Positions 1 through 6,586 are shown, counted from the first letter of the stretch. The stretch: DNA of 10,058 nucleotides from Lentisphaeria bacterium (GCA_024405235.1 JAKSPA010000043.1:1-10058); one strand, 5' to 3'. Numbers and translations: made by a program. The notes: a model not told the origin generated them from the letters alone.

Positions 1-72
1 GGCTCTGTTCGTTCTGCTGGCTCTGTTCGTTCTGCTGGCTCTGTTCGTTCTGCTGGCTCTGTTCGTTCTGCT
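1..72. repeat. Four perfect 18-bp tandem repeats, coding, truncated at edge
   Basis: The unit ggctctgttcgttctgct occurs four times with no mismatch and reaches the first base of the window, so more copies may lie outside. On the minus strand each unit encodes the hexapeptide QQNEQS at the visible end of the VWA-TPR protein. Because the unit is a multiple of three, copy-number change would alter tail length without breaking the frame. Confidence 0.97.
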
Positions 73-1597
73 GTAACTTTTTTTCAAGTTCATCTATGCG
101 TTTTTTGAGTTCTTCCGCAACTGAGATATTGTTATCTATTGCTTCCTTGAACTTTTTGTCTGGAATGGTGTTCTTGAAGATCTGAAGAGATTCTTCGACA
201 GCCTCTTTTGCGGCTTTGAGCGGTTCCGGATTATTGTTTTGCTCTGCCTGTGTGGCAGCTGCTTCGGCGATTCGGAACTGCGTGTTGGCTATGGATAGTC
301 TTGCCTTGCTGTCAAGTGCTTCGTTGGGTGTGTCTGCAAGTCCGTTTGTTTCGACGACATTTCGCAGGGAAGTCAAGGCGCCGTTGTAGTCGCCCATTCC
401 ATATTGCGCAAGAGCGGAATTATAGTCAAGTGCAGGCGGAATTTCATCGCCGAGAGTTTCGCGGAGCTCTGTGTAGTGTTTTAGCGCTGTTGCAAAATCG
501 CCGTTGGCAAGCGCCTTGTTGCCTTCTGAGAAGTCGTTTGCGTCAAGAGCGCCAATGGAAATGACGAGCGCGAAGGCCGCGATTATTTTCGCGGATGGTT
601 TCCTGCCGTTTGGCAGGAAGAGAGCCAATGCCAGAAGAATCATGGCAGGGAGCAGGAAGAGTTGGGATTTCGGCTGAAGATGTTCGACGATTGCATTTTC
701 GAGCAGATGTTTTTCAGCAGAGTCAACGAGTGCCTTGTATGTTTCTTTGAGATTGAATGCGTTGGTGGCCACGGGCAGATAGATTCCCCCCGGCGTCGCG
801 GTAGCCATTGCGCGCAGAGTGTCCGAGTCCAGTTTCGAGCGCACTGGTTCGCCATTGTAGCGAAGGACGCTCTTGACGCCTTTGTCGTCCGGCACCTGCA
901 GCAGCGTGCCTTTTTTGTCGTCGCCGATTCCGATTGCGATGAGCCTTATGTCGTCTTGTCCGATTGCTTTTGCGGCTTCGACTGGCATGGAATCATGGTC
1001 TTCGCCGTCGGTGATGAGAATGATGTCTCGGCCGAGACGCTGCTGTTCGTCAAAGACTTTCTTCTGGACGGTTCGCAGTGCGTCGCCGAGATTCGTGCCA
1101 CCTCTCGTGACTGCATCAGTCGACAGCTCCGCAAGCATCATTCTGAAGAAGCCGTAGTCCTGCATGAGCGGGCAAAGGACAGCGGAGGTTCCTGCGAAGG
1201 CGACTAGACCGACGCGGTCTCCTTTCAGGGCGTCAACGCAATCCTGTATATCTGCGCGTGCGCGTTCCAGGCGATTCGGGCGGAGATCTTCGGCGAGCAT
1301 GCTTTTTGAGACATCCACGAGAAAGACGACATCGCGGCCCTGGCGTGTGACTGTTTCGGTGACAGGATCCCATGCGGGGCCCGCCAATGCGAGAATGAGC
1401 AGAGCGCAGCCTGCGAAAATCATCATCCAGCGCAATAACGCGACTGCGTCATTGCATTGAGAACGGAACGCGGCGCGCGCGTTTGGTCCAGCGAGCCGTT
1501 CAAGGCGTTTTTTTGAACGGAGGTGCTGTATGGCTATGATTGCCGCAAAAATCGGCAGCATCCACAGCCAGTTGAGAGATTGCAGATTCGTGAACAT
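1..1597 (-). CDS. batB: Fused VWA-TPR membrane protein (BatB + BatC type), C-terminus cut by window edge
   Basis: Reading from ATG at 1597, 532 codons are open to the left edge. Hydrophobic segments lie near residues 8-25 and 55-73. A von Willebrand A domain follows (about 88-290) with an intact metal site: D95-x-S97-x-S99, T168 and D197 in ITDGED. Two more membrane segments lie at about 312-329 and 337-352. Next come TPR-like helices (about 355-445, e.g. EGNKALANGDFATALKHY), a charged helix, and a QQNEQS repeat tail. Bat operons often carry the VWA protein (BatB) and the TPR protein (BatC) as separate genes; here they are one chain. The TPR part should lie on the periplasmic side, which is inference. 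It starts 37 nt after the batA-like gene and has no clear Shine-Dalgarno, so it may depend on upstream translation. Q/N-rich tails are common in BatC-like proteins. The function class is well supported; the exact role is not. Confidence 0.9.
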   Translation of the reverse strand, partial: MFTNLQSLNWLWMLPIFAAIIAIQHLRSKKRLERLAGPNARAAFRSQCNDAVALLRWMMIFAGCALLILALAGPAWDPVTETVTRQGRDVVFLVDVSKSMLAEDLRPNRLERARADIQDCVDALKGDRVGLVAFAGTSAVLCPLMQDYGFFRMMLAELSTDAVTRGGTNLGDALRTVQKKVFDEQQRLGRDIILITDGEDHDSMPVEAAKAIGQDDIRLIAIGIGDDKKGTLLQVPDDKGVKSVLRYNGEPVRSKLDSDTLRAMATATPGGIYLPVATNAFNLKETYKALVDSAEKHLLENAIVEHLQPKSQLFLLPAMILLALALFLPNGRKPSAKIIAAFALVISIGALDANDFSEGNKALANGDFATALKHYTELRETLGDEIPPALDYNSALAQYGMGDYNGALTSLRNVVETNGLADTPNEALDSKARLSIANTQFRIAEAAATQAEQNNNPEPLKAAKEAVEESLQIFKNTIPDKKFKEAIDNNISVAEELKKRIDELEKKLQQNEQSQQNEQSQQNEQSQQNEQS

Positions 1598-1634
1598 CGT
1601 ATTGCGAAAGGAAATTCGTCTTGGAACTTTGTTT

Positions 1635-2702
1635 TCAGAGCCTCTTGCAGAGGGTGATTTTCAGCGCGATTGCGGCGATGACGAGTGCGAAGGCGACTTC
1701 AAGGAAAGGCCTGTAGAGCTCGTGGTGAGTCACGTAGCGCACTGAATCGATGTGGCTTTTTTCCAGCGTGTCTATTTTCTTGTAGATTTCTGCAAGATCC
1801 TCTGCGTTGTCGCAGGTCTGGAATATGCCTCCTGTTTCCGAGGCCATGGCTTCGATGGCCGTCGTGTCGTATTGATTATCTGGCATCTGCATGATGCCGA
1901 ATGGCGTGTTAGCGTAGCGTTTCGGAGTGAGAATCGCAATTGAATAGACTCTTATGCCGTGCTTTTTCGCCAGTGCCGATGCCTCTTCGATTGAGTATGT
2001 GTGCGGGCCTTCGTCCTGGCCGTCCGTGAGCAGGATTATGACCTTCGATTGAAGATGGTATGCGCTTGCGTCCTTCTGGTTTTGGTCGGCGAGCGTCTTT
2101 TCCGCAGCGGCGAGCCTTGCCACGCCCATGGCGACGGCATCGCCGATTGCTGTGCCGTTTTCGTCCGTCTCTCCTTCAATGAGCTCGATGTTCTTCAGTG
2201 CAAATGACAGTGCGTTGTGGTCCAGCGTGAGCGGGCACATCGTGTATGGATAGTGTGCGAAGGCGACCACGCCAAGCAGATCGTTGTGGCGTCCGGACAA
2301 TTCCAGCGACTTGTCGCCGAGAACGAATTGGCTGAAAACATCCTTGACGGTGTCGAGTCGGTTTTGCCTGCGTCCATTGTAGTCCATTTCAGCCGCCATG
2401 GAACCAGAACGATCGAGAAGCATCTCTATGGCGATGCCTTCGTTGCGGTCCTGAATCTGTTCGTGCCCTTTTTGCGGACGTGCCAGAGCTATTGTCATGG
2501 CCATCCATGCCATGCAGCAGACAGCAGGCAGCATCCATTGACAGCGCATGCGCAGACTTTTGGGAAGACCCTGCAGAAAAGCGCCTGTCGCGATATGCAG
2601 GGCGGGAGTCCTGCGCTTTCTGAAACGCCTAATTAGGAAGAAAAACACTGGGAGCAGCAAAGCCAGCAGTGCCCATGGGTTCTCGAAACGATATGTCATC
2701 AT
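1635..2702 (-). CDS. batA: VWA-domain membrane protein, BatA-like
   Basis: 355 residues. The N-terminus has a short periplasmic lead and a hydrophobic segment at about 8-25; a second lies at about 56-75 and a C-terminal one at about 331-350. That is the usual plan for BatA: two N-terminal helices, a VWA domain, and one helix at the end. The VWA domain (about 90-310) carries the metal-site residues D97-R-S99-G-S101, T184 and D227 in LLTDGQDEG. The first motif is DRSGSM where many relatives have DxSGSM, so the metal ligands are kept. The reading frame can be extended upstream to 2822, but ATG at 2702 has a GGAGG seven bases upstream and gives ATGA overlap with the preceding gene's stop, so I chose it. 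Such proteins are thought to act in an inner-membrane complex with BatB and the MoxR ATPase. The family is clear; the A/B label rests on gene order. Confidence 0.9.
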   Translation of the reverse strand: MMTYRFENPWALLALLLPVFFFLIRRFRKRRTPALHIATGAFLQGLPKSLRMRCQWMLPAVCCMAWMAMTIALARPQKGHEQIQDRNEGIAIEMLLDRSGSMAAEMDYNGRRQNRLDTVKDVFSQFVLGDKSLELSGRHNDLLGVVAFAHYPYTMCPLTLDHNALSFALKNIELIEGETDENGTAIGDAVAMGVARLAAAEKTLADQNQKDASAYHLQSKVIILLTDGQDEGPHTYSIEEASALAKKHGIRVYSIAILTPKRYANTPFGIMQMPDNQYDTTAIEAMASETGGIFQTCDNAEDLAEIYKKIDTLEKSHIDSVRYVTHHELYRPFLEVAFALVIAAIALKITLCKRL

Positions 2703-3280
2703 TTTTCGTCCTCCATGGTTGTTTTCTCCTGCGTGTTCTCCAGAAATGTTCTGCAGGAGGCGGCAAGAGCGGACATCTCTGTCTGACCAGAGGTGACGCC
2801 TGCGAATTTCACCATGTCGCACGCATTCAGGAACTCCTGAAGAAGTCTGCGGTGCTCTTGTACGAGCGCAGGCGTCTTTGTAAGCAGCGACATGGATTCC
2901 TCCGTGGTGAGACGTGGCGCTGAAACGCCGAAGCGTGCTTCAAGATATTCGCGCAGAATGGCCGAGAGGCGCTGATGGAAGAGCTTCGATTCGCCTTTCT
3001 CAGGAAGCCTCTCCGCAAGAAGAGCCTGCAAGGCGGCGCTGGCGATTTGATACGGCGTCGGTGCCGGCGCAGTGCGTCTCGCATGGTGCTTTCTGTAGAA
3101 TAGCACGCAGAGCACAATCATGCCAAGAAGGACTACACCCGCTGCGATGCAGGCCCATGGAAGCCATGCAGGCAATGGTTCGAGTCTGTTTTCGGCAATC
3201 ATGTATGCGTCATTCAGTTCAGCCTCTGCAAAGGCGGCACATGACGCCAAAGAGATTATGGACGAAATTGTTTTTTTCAT
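2699..3280 (-). CDS. Small membrane protein of the MoxR/Bat operon (DUF4381 / BatD C-terminus-like)
   Basis: 193 residues. The N-terminus looks like a signal peptide (MKKTISSIISLASCAAFAEA, probable cleavage near residue 18-20). It is followed by a short periplasmic stretch, a membrane segment at about 39-62, a basic stop (YRKHHARR) and a cytoplasmic domain of about 125 residues. That domain has the pattern seen in DUF4381 proteins and in the C-terminus of BatD: a REYLEARFGVSAPRLTTEE segment, then a FLNACDMVKFA segment. Its position between DUF58 and the first VWA gene is typical for DUF4381 genes. The start lies 10 nt after the DUF58 stop with no strong Shine-Dalgarno, and its stop overlaps the next start (ATGA). 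It is far shorter than a full BatD and lacks the large periplasmic repeats, so if a true BatD exists it must lie past the left edge. Likely role: scaffold or partner of the VWA proteins, by inference. Confidence 0.75.
   Translation of the reverse strand: MKKTISSIISLASCAAFAEAELNDAYMIAENRLEPLPAWLPWACIAAGVVLLGMIVLCVLFYRKHHARRTAPAPTPYQIASAALQALLAERLPEKGESKLFHQRLSAILREYLEARFGVSAPRLTTEESMSLLTKTPALVQEHRRLLQEFLNACDMVKFAGVTSGQTEMSALAASCRTFLENTQEKTTMEDEK
2710..2714 (-). promoter_or_regulatory. Ribosome binding site that sets the batA-like start
   Basis: GGAGG on the minus strand lies seven bases before ATG at 2702. It supports this start over the upstream in-frame start at 2822, and over the adjacent ATG at 2699. 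Confidence 0.75.
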
Positions 3281-3290
3281 ATTTAGCGAA

Positions 3291-4172
3291 TTACCGCCGA
3301 CGTTGCGTGCGTCGTTTAAGGAACGCCGAAAGCGTGCGCGTGCATTCGTCTCCCAAAGAGAGGGGCAGGTTGTCGATTCCGAGACGTTTCAGACGTGCGG
3401 AAAGCATTTCGTTCTGCTGGCGGACACGTTGTGCGTATGCATCTCTGACTGCGCGAGAGGATGTGTCCACCAAAAAGCGTTCGCCAGATTCGGCGTCCTG
3501 CATTTCGACGATGCCCGCATCAGGCAGAGTCTCAATGGAAGGATCGCGCAGTGGAAGGACCACGAGATCGTGCTTTCCTGCGAGCAGACTCATCTGACGT
3601 TCGAAATCGCCTGCATTCTGAAAATCCGAAATAAGGAAGATCACCGCGCGTTTTTTGAGTGCGCGCGCAAGAAATTCGAGCGCTTCAGGCAGGTTTGTGC
3701 CAGTGCTCTGCGGCTTGTATCCAAGCACTTCGCGTATGAGGCGCATTGCGTGCGTGGCGCCTTTGGCTGGAGGAATGAAGCGTTCGACGTGATCCGTGAA
3801 GAGCGCAAGGCCCACCTTGTCGTTGCTTTTGATGGCTGAAAATGCGAGAGTGGCGCAGAGTTCGGCCGAGAGGTCGTTAAGGCATGTGTCGCCTGCACCG
3901 TAGTTTCCTGAAGCGGAGCAATCCACGAGAAAGAATACCGTCAGTTCGCGCTCTTCCTGAAAGCGCTTGATGAATGGCTTCCCCTGACGCGCGGTCACGT
4001 TCCAGTCGATCGAACGCACATCGTCACCAGGCATATATTCGCGGACTTCGTCGAATTCTATTCCAGCGCCGCGGAAGGCCGATTTGAAGTCGCCGGCAAG
4101 GACGTCTGTGGCGTCCTTGCGCGAGCGAATTTCGATTCTGCGCAGTTTTTTTGTCAGTGTTTCGATATCCAT
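3291..4172 (-). CDS. DUF58 family protein (VWA-like), partner of MoxR
   Basis: 293 residues, no membrane segment or signal peptide, so probably cytoplasmic. The family signature REYMPGDDVRSIDWNVTAR is at residues 44-62, followed by PFIKRFQEERELTV. A VWA-like metal-site start follows, D84-C-S86-A-S88, where D-x-S-x-S is kept but the usual GSM is replaced by GNY. The later part (about 170-215) has the VWA-like strand VIFLISDFQ. DUF58 genes almost always follow moxR, as here, and the product is thought to link the ATPase to the membrane VWA proteins. The start is well set: AGAGG lies eight bases before ATG, and the gene begins 12 nt after the moxR stop. The basic C-terminus (KRRTQRRR) is a small oddity. 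The family is certain; the biochemical function of DUF58 is not established. Confidence 0.93.
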   Translation of the reverse strand: MDIETLTKKLRRIEIRSRKDATDVLAGDFKSAFRGAGIEFDEVREYMPGDDVRSIDWNVTARQGKPFIKRFQEERELTVFFLVDCSASGNYGAGDTCLNDLSAELCATLAFSAIKSNDKVGLALFTDHVERFIPPAKGATHAMRLIREVLGYKPQSTGTNLPEALEFLARALKKRAVIFLISDFQNAGDFERQMSLLAGKHDLVVLPLRDPSIETLPDAGIVEMQDAESGERFLVDTSSRAVRDAYAQRVRQQNEMLSARLKRLGIDNLPLSLGDECTRTLSAFLKRRTQRRR

Positions 4173-4184
4173 TGACGATGCCTC

Positions 4185-5177
4185 TTATGGAACTGGCACG
4201 GCGTCCAACAGCTGTTTGACAACATTTTCCGCAGTGATTTCCTGTGCTTCGGCTTCGTAGGTCAATAGAATTCGGTGTCTAAGCACATCCATTGCGATGC
4301 TCTTCACGTCCTGCGGTGTTGTGTAGCCGCGTCCTGCGAGCAGAGCCTGGCCTTTGGCTGCCAGCGCAAGGAAAATCGTAGCGCGCGGCGATGCGCCGAA
4401 ATGGATCAGCGGCTTGAGGTCGTTCAAGTGGTAGTTCTCAGGATGGCGGGTGGCATCGACGAGATTGACGATGTATTCTTCGATCTTCGCGTCCATGAAT
4501 ATGCTGTCGAGGACGTCGCGGATGCGAGCGATGTCGTCTGGAGTCATGATTTTCTGGACAGAAGCATTTTGGCGTGCGCTGCCATGTCGTCTGAGAATCT
4601 GCAGTTCGTCGGATGTGCTTGGATAGTCAACGACGACCTTGAACATGAATCGGTCCACCTGTGCTTCAGGGAGCGGATAGGTGCCTTCCTGTTCCACCGG
4701 ATTCTGCGTGGCGAGCACAAGGAACGGCGCGGGAAGCGGGAATGTGTTGTCGCCGATTGTCACGTGGCGTTCCTGCATGGCTTCCAGCAGTGCGCTTTGG
4801 ACCTTTGCGGGGGCGCGGTTGATTTCGTCGGCGAGAATGATGTTTGCGAAAACCGGTCCCTGCTTTGTTGTGAAGTCGCCGCTTTTCGGATTATAGACGA
4901 GAGTTCCGATAAGATCGTCGGGCAGAAGATCAGGGGTGAACTGTATTCTGTGGAAGGTTGCCTGAATCGCCTGTGCAAGTGTAGTGACCGTAAGAGTTTT
5001 TGCAAGTCCGGGCACGCCTTCGAGCAACACGTGCTGGTTGGTTATCAAGGCGATAAGCAGGCGGTTGACTAGAGAGTCCTGCCCGATAATGACTTTGCCG
5101 ATTTCCGAGCGCAACGCCTGAAGAGCGGCTGCTTCCTGACTGGCCTTCGCATTTAATTGCACGACATCAATTGACAT
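4185..5177 (-). CDS. moxR: MoxR-family AAA+ ATPase
   Basis: 330 residues, cytoplasmic. Walker A is GVPGLAKT at 54-61, Walker B is IILADEIN at 113-120 (D117, E118), sensor 1 is in VLATQNP (N159), and sensor 2 is GASPRA at 261-266 (R265). The MoxR hallmarks NRAPAKVQSALLEAMQE and EGTYPLPEAQVDRF are present, and the length is normal for the family. MoxR ATPases act as chaperone-like remodelers of VWA proteins. First gene of a five-gene operon. The frame stays open upstream to a TTG at 5348, but ATG at 5177 has AGGGA eight bases before it and begins where family conservation begins, so I chose it. The extra 57 codons look unlike any MoxR N-terminus. Very sure of the family; the client proteins are presumably those encoded next to it. 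Confidence 0.95.
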   Translation of the reverse strand: MSIDVVQLNAKASQEAAALQALRSEIGKVIIGQDSLVNRLLIALITNQHVLLEGVPGLAKTLTVTTLAQAIQATFHRIQFTPDLLPDDLIGTLVYNPKSGDFTTKQGPVFANIILADEINRAPAKVQSALLEAMQERHVTIGDNTFPLPAPFLVLATQNPVEQEGTYPLPEAQVDRFMFKVVVDYPSTSDELQILRRHGSARQNASVQKIMTPDDIARIRDVLDSIFMDAKIEEYIVNLVDATRHPENYHLNDLKPLIHFGASPRATIFLALAAKGQALLAGRGYTTPQDVKSIAMDVLRHRILLTYEAEAQEITAENVVKQLLDAVPVP

Positions 5178-5185
5178 GGCTTGGT

Positions 5186-5190
5186 TCCCT
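5186..5190 (-). promoter_or_regulatory. Ribosome binding site that sets the moxR start
   Basis: AGGGA on the minus strand sits eight bases before ATG at 5177. The alternative TTG at 5348 has no purine-rich site in front of it. Confidence 0.65.
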
Positions 5191-5238
5191 GAATTATTTT
5201 GAAGTTCGTCTGTATTAAAGGATGTTTCATTCCCGTAT

Positions 5239-5254
5239 TGATTGCGGCCAATCA
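5239..5254. promoter_or_regulatory. Inverted repeat upstream of moxR (possible operator)
   Basis: TGATTGcggcCAATCA has perfect 6-bp arms around a 4-bp centre and lies 62 bp before the moxR start. Its TGATT/AATCA halves resemble the palindrome at the HTH promoter. It could be a regulator site in the moxR leader; there is no proof of binding. Confidence 0.35.
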
Positions 5255-5383
5255 CAATGGACAAACAAAAGCGCGTGAGGTTCCACGTTGTTTTCAAAAA
5301 AAGTGGCTCCTTTCTCTGAAAACTGGATTCGCATTGTTTCTGTGACAATATTCAGGGGGATAATTCTTCCTTTCGATATGAAA

Positions 5384-5400
5384 GTATTTTTTTGCACTGA
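5384..5400. promoter_or_regulatory. 17-bp T-run/GCACT element, copy 1
   Basis: The plus strand reads gtatttttttgcactga. It matches a site at 8280-8296 at 15 of 17 positions without gaps. Both copies lie upstream of a leftward operon in the same orientation. The role is unknown; it may be a promoter-proximal element or a chance low-complexity match. Confidence 0.3.
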
Positions 5401-5456
5401 AATTTAATAATATAAAATGATAAAATATCACAAACGACATCCCTGATTTTCCATTG

Positions 5457-5506
5457 TTGGTATTCGGTGTGATTTTGTTGATAATCAAGGACTTTTGATG
5501 TATATT
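5457..5506 (+). promoter_or_regulatory. Two overlapping sigma-70-type promoter candidates for the HTH genes
   Basis: The stronger candidate is TTGATA (5478-5483), 17-bp spacer, TATATT (5501-5506); each box matches consensus at 5 of 6. A second is TTGGTA (5457-5462), 17-bp spacer, GATAAT (5480-5485). Its -10 overlaps the -35 of the first. Transcripts would start near 5492 or 5513, giving a short leader before ATG at 5541. Confidence 0.6.
5478..5499. promoter_or_regulatory. Candidate operator: TTGAT half-sites on the HTH promoter
   Basis: TTGATAATCAA (5478-5488) is a perfect 11-bp palindrome covering the -35 box. A third half-site, TTGAT, lies at 5495-5499, so ATCAA-N6-TTGAT fills the space between -35 and -10. 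This is where XRE-type repressors commonly bind their own promoter, so autoregulation by the downstream pair is plausible. Confidence 0.4.
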
Positions 5507-5540
5507 CTGTGCGAGGACGGGAGATGAAAAAGGAGAAAAA

Positions 5541-6029
5541 ATGGCATTAAATACGACATCGGAAAAACGCTTCAATGGCATATTGACACATGAATTGCGG
5601 GAGTTCATACGCCGCCGTAGAAGAACGCTTGGCGTGACGTTGCAGCAATTGAGTTCGGTGCTTAGAGTGTCGTGGTCGACTTTGCGAAAATGGGAGGATG
5701 GTTCGATAACGCGCTGCCATCACAGCCATGTTTACAGGCTTTCGAAGTTCCTTGCAGGCGATTATGATGAAGAACTGCGCAAAATGAGCACGCCAGTCGA
5801 TCCTCTGCAGCCGAAATATCGTGGGAGGACATCGCCGATGCTTGCATGGATGGAACGCGCGGCAACGTTTTTCAGTTTCTGCGAACATTATCCTGCTGTC
5901 CGAAATGAGTTGATGGGCAAAATTAAAAGCGTCATAGAGGCCGAGGCGAGCAAATTGATGCAGAATTCAGCGGGTTCGGCAAAGGTGCCTGCGTTGAAAA
6001 TCAGTCAGGAACAGGAGATATGCCGATGA
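5541..6029 (+). CDS. XRE-like helix-turn-helix protein, first of a paralogous pair
   Basis: 162 residues, no signal peptide or membrane segment, so a cytoplasmic DNA-binding protein. A helix-turn-helix of the XRE/Cro type spans about residues 17-72: a basic first helix (REFIRRRRRTLG), LQQLSSVLRVS as helix 2-turn, and WSTLRKWEDG as the recognition region, where the closing KWE-G is typical of XRE domains. A TRCHHSHVYRLSKFL helix follows, then a linker and a C-terminal helical part (about 99-140). AGGAG lies five bases before ATG at 5541, and a good promoter sits upstream. The stop overlaps the next start by 4 bases. It is homologous along its length to the second protein. I do not recognise the family beyond the HTH fold. 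Candidate targets are its own promoter and the divergent moxR operon. No toxin, recombinase or phage gene is nearby, so a phage repressor or antitoxin role is not supported. Confidence 0.82.
   Translation: MALNTTSEKRFNGILTHELREFIRRRRRTLGVTLQQLSSVLRVSWSTLRKWEDGSITRCHHSHVYRLSKFLAGDYDEELRKMSTPVDPLQPKYRGRTSPMLAWMERAATFFSFCEHYPAVRNELMGKIKSVIEAEASKLMQNSAGSAKVPALKISQEQEICR
6013..6017 (+). promoter_or_regulatory. Ribosome binding site that sets the second HTH start
   Basis: AGGAG lies eight bases before ATG at 6026 but only two bases before ATG at 6020. Spacing therefore favours 6026, which also gives an ATGA stop-start overlap with the first HTH gene. Confidence 0.7.
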
Positions 6030-6586
6030 CGACATGCAGGATTATTTATTCAGGCGATGCCTATGACGAAGAGCAGAGGAAGGTGCATTTCGAAGGCGAT
6101 TTCACCGATACGATCAGAGAGGTGTTCAAGGCTCACAGGCTGCATTTAGGCATTAGCCTTCAACAGCTTGGAATGTTCTTGAAAATCAATTGGAGCACCA
6201 TTCGCAAGTGGGAGTCGGGAAAAACTAGATGCTGCCATGCAAAGCATATTTCGCGCGTGAATGCCTTTCTGAACCATGAATACGATGCACGCCTCGGACT
6301 GCTTAGAAAATCCGAAAACTCGCTGCGGGATATTATGGAACGCGTGCCACTCGAATTGCAGGAGTGTCTGCAGCAGGCGTGGGTCGTGTTTGGCGTGTGC
6401 TGTTGCTATCAAGGCGAGGAGGAGCGATTCCTCAGGGATTTGGGCGATACTTTGGACAGCGTGTCGAAAAAACTTCTTGGCGAATGTATTGTCGGAAAGC
6501 TCGGAATGAGTGATTTCAGGGCTTGCGTCGCAGAGGAGATGGCAGACTATTCTACGGATTTGCCAGCTGTCAAAAAGAAAAAATGA
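6026..6586 (+). CDS. XRE-like helix-turn-helix protein, second of a paralogous pair, cysteine-rich
   Basis: 186 residues from ATG at 6026 (188 if ATG at 6020 is used). The HTH lies at about 28-84, with LGISLQQLGMFLKINWSTIRKWESG closely matching the first protein's LGVTLQQL...WSTLRKWEDG block, then RCCHAKHISRVNAFL against RCHHSHVYRLSKFL. A 35-residue C-terminal helical block (about 117-151) also aligns without gaps with the first protein, sharing Phe, Cys, Tyr and a closing KL. It has an added acidic N-terminal extension of about 10 residues and a C-terminal extension ending in KKKK. Nine cysteines, including C69-C70 and C125-C127, are many for a small cytoplasmic protein; metal or redox sensing is possible but is inference. 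ATGA coupling implies matched amounts, so a heterodimer is plausible. No predicted ligand or enzyme domain. A terminator follows 15 nt downstream. Confidence 0.82.
   Translation: MTTCRIIYSGDAYDEEQRKVHFEGDFTDTIREVFKAHRLHLGISLQQLGMFLKINWSTIRKWESGKTRCCHAKHISRVNAFLNHEYDARLGLLRKSENSLRDIMERVPLELQECLQQAWVVFGVCCCYQGEEERFLRDLGDTLDSVSKKLLGECIVGKLGMSDFRACVAEEMADYSTDLPAVKKKK

Larger units (their letters stand above)
5178..5540. other. Divergent intergenic region between moxR operon and HTH pair
   Basis: 363 bp, AT-rich in its right half (about 5380-5420 is almost all A/T). It must hold the leftward moxR promoter, for which I find no clean -35/-10 pair, and the rightward promoter of the HTH genes, which is well formed. 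It also contains two inverted repeats (5239-5254 and 5478-5499) and a 17-bp element shared with the other divergent region. No convincing gene or RNA is visible. Confidence 0.7.

Noticed and set aside
250..1460. Several plus-strand open frames of 94 to 181 codons
   Set aside because: The minus strand here encodes the VWA-TPR protein in one continuous frame with an intact metal site; the plus-strand frames are its shadows.
2914..3839. Two long plus-strand open frames (2914-3597 and 3120-3839)
   Set aside because: Both are opposite the DUF58 and DUF4381-like genes, which have strong motifs and proper start signals.
4275..5072. 265-codon plus-strand open frame
   Set aside because: It is antisense to moxR, which carries every AAA+ motif. 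No ribosome binding site or domain was seen.
5524..5550. Eight-codon upstream frame MKKEKKWH overlapping the first HTH start
   Set aside because: Its only purine-rich site is directly against the ATG, too close to work, and the same bases serve as the Shine-Dalgarno for ATG at 5541.
5541..6586. HTH pair as phage repressor/Cro pair or toxin-antitoxin module
   Set aside because: The genes are homologous and co-directional, not divergent like cI/cro; neither protein has a toxin-like domain, and no phage genes are nearby.
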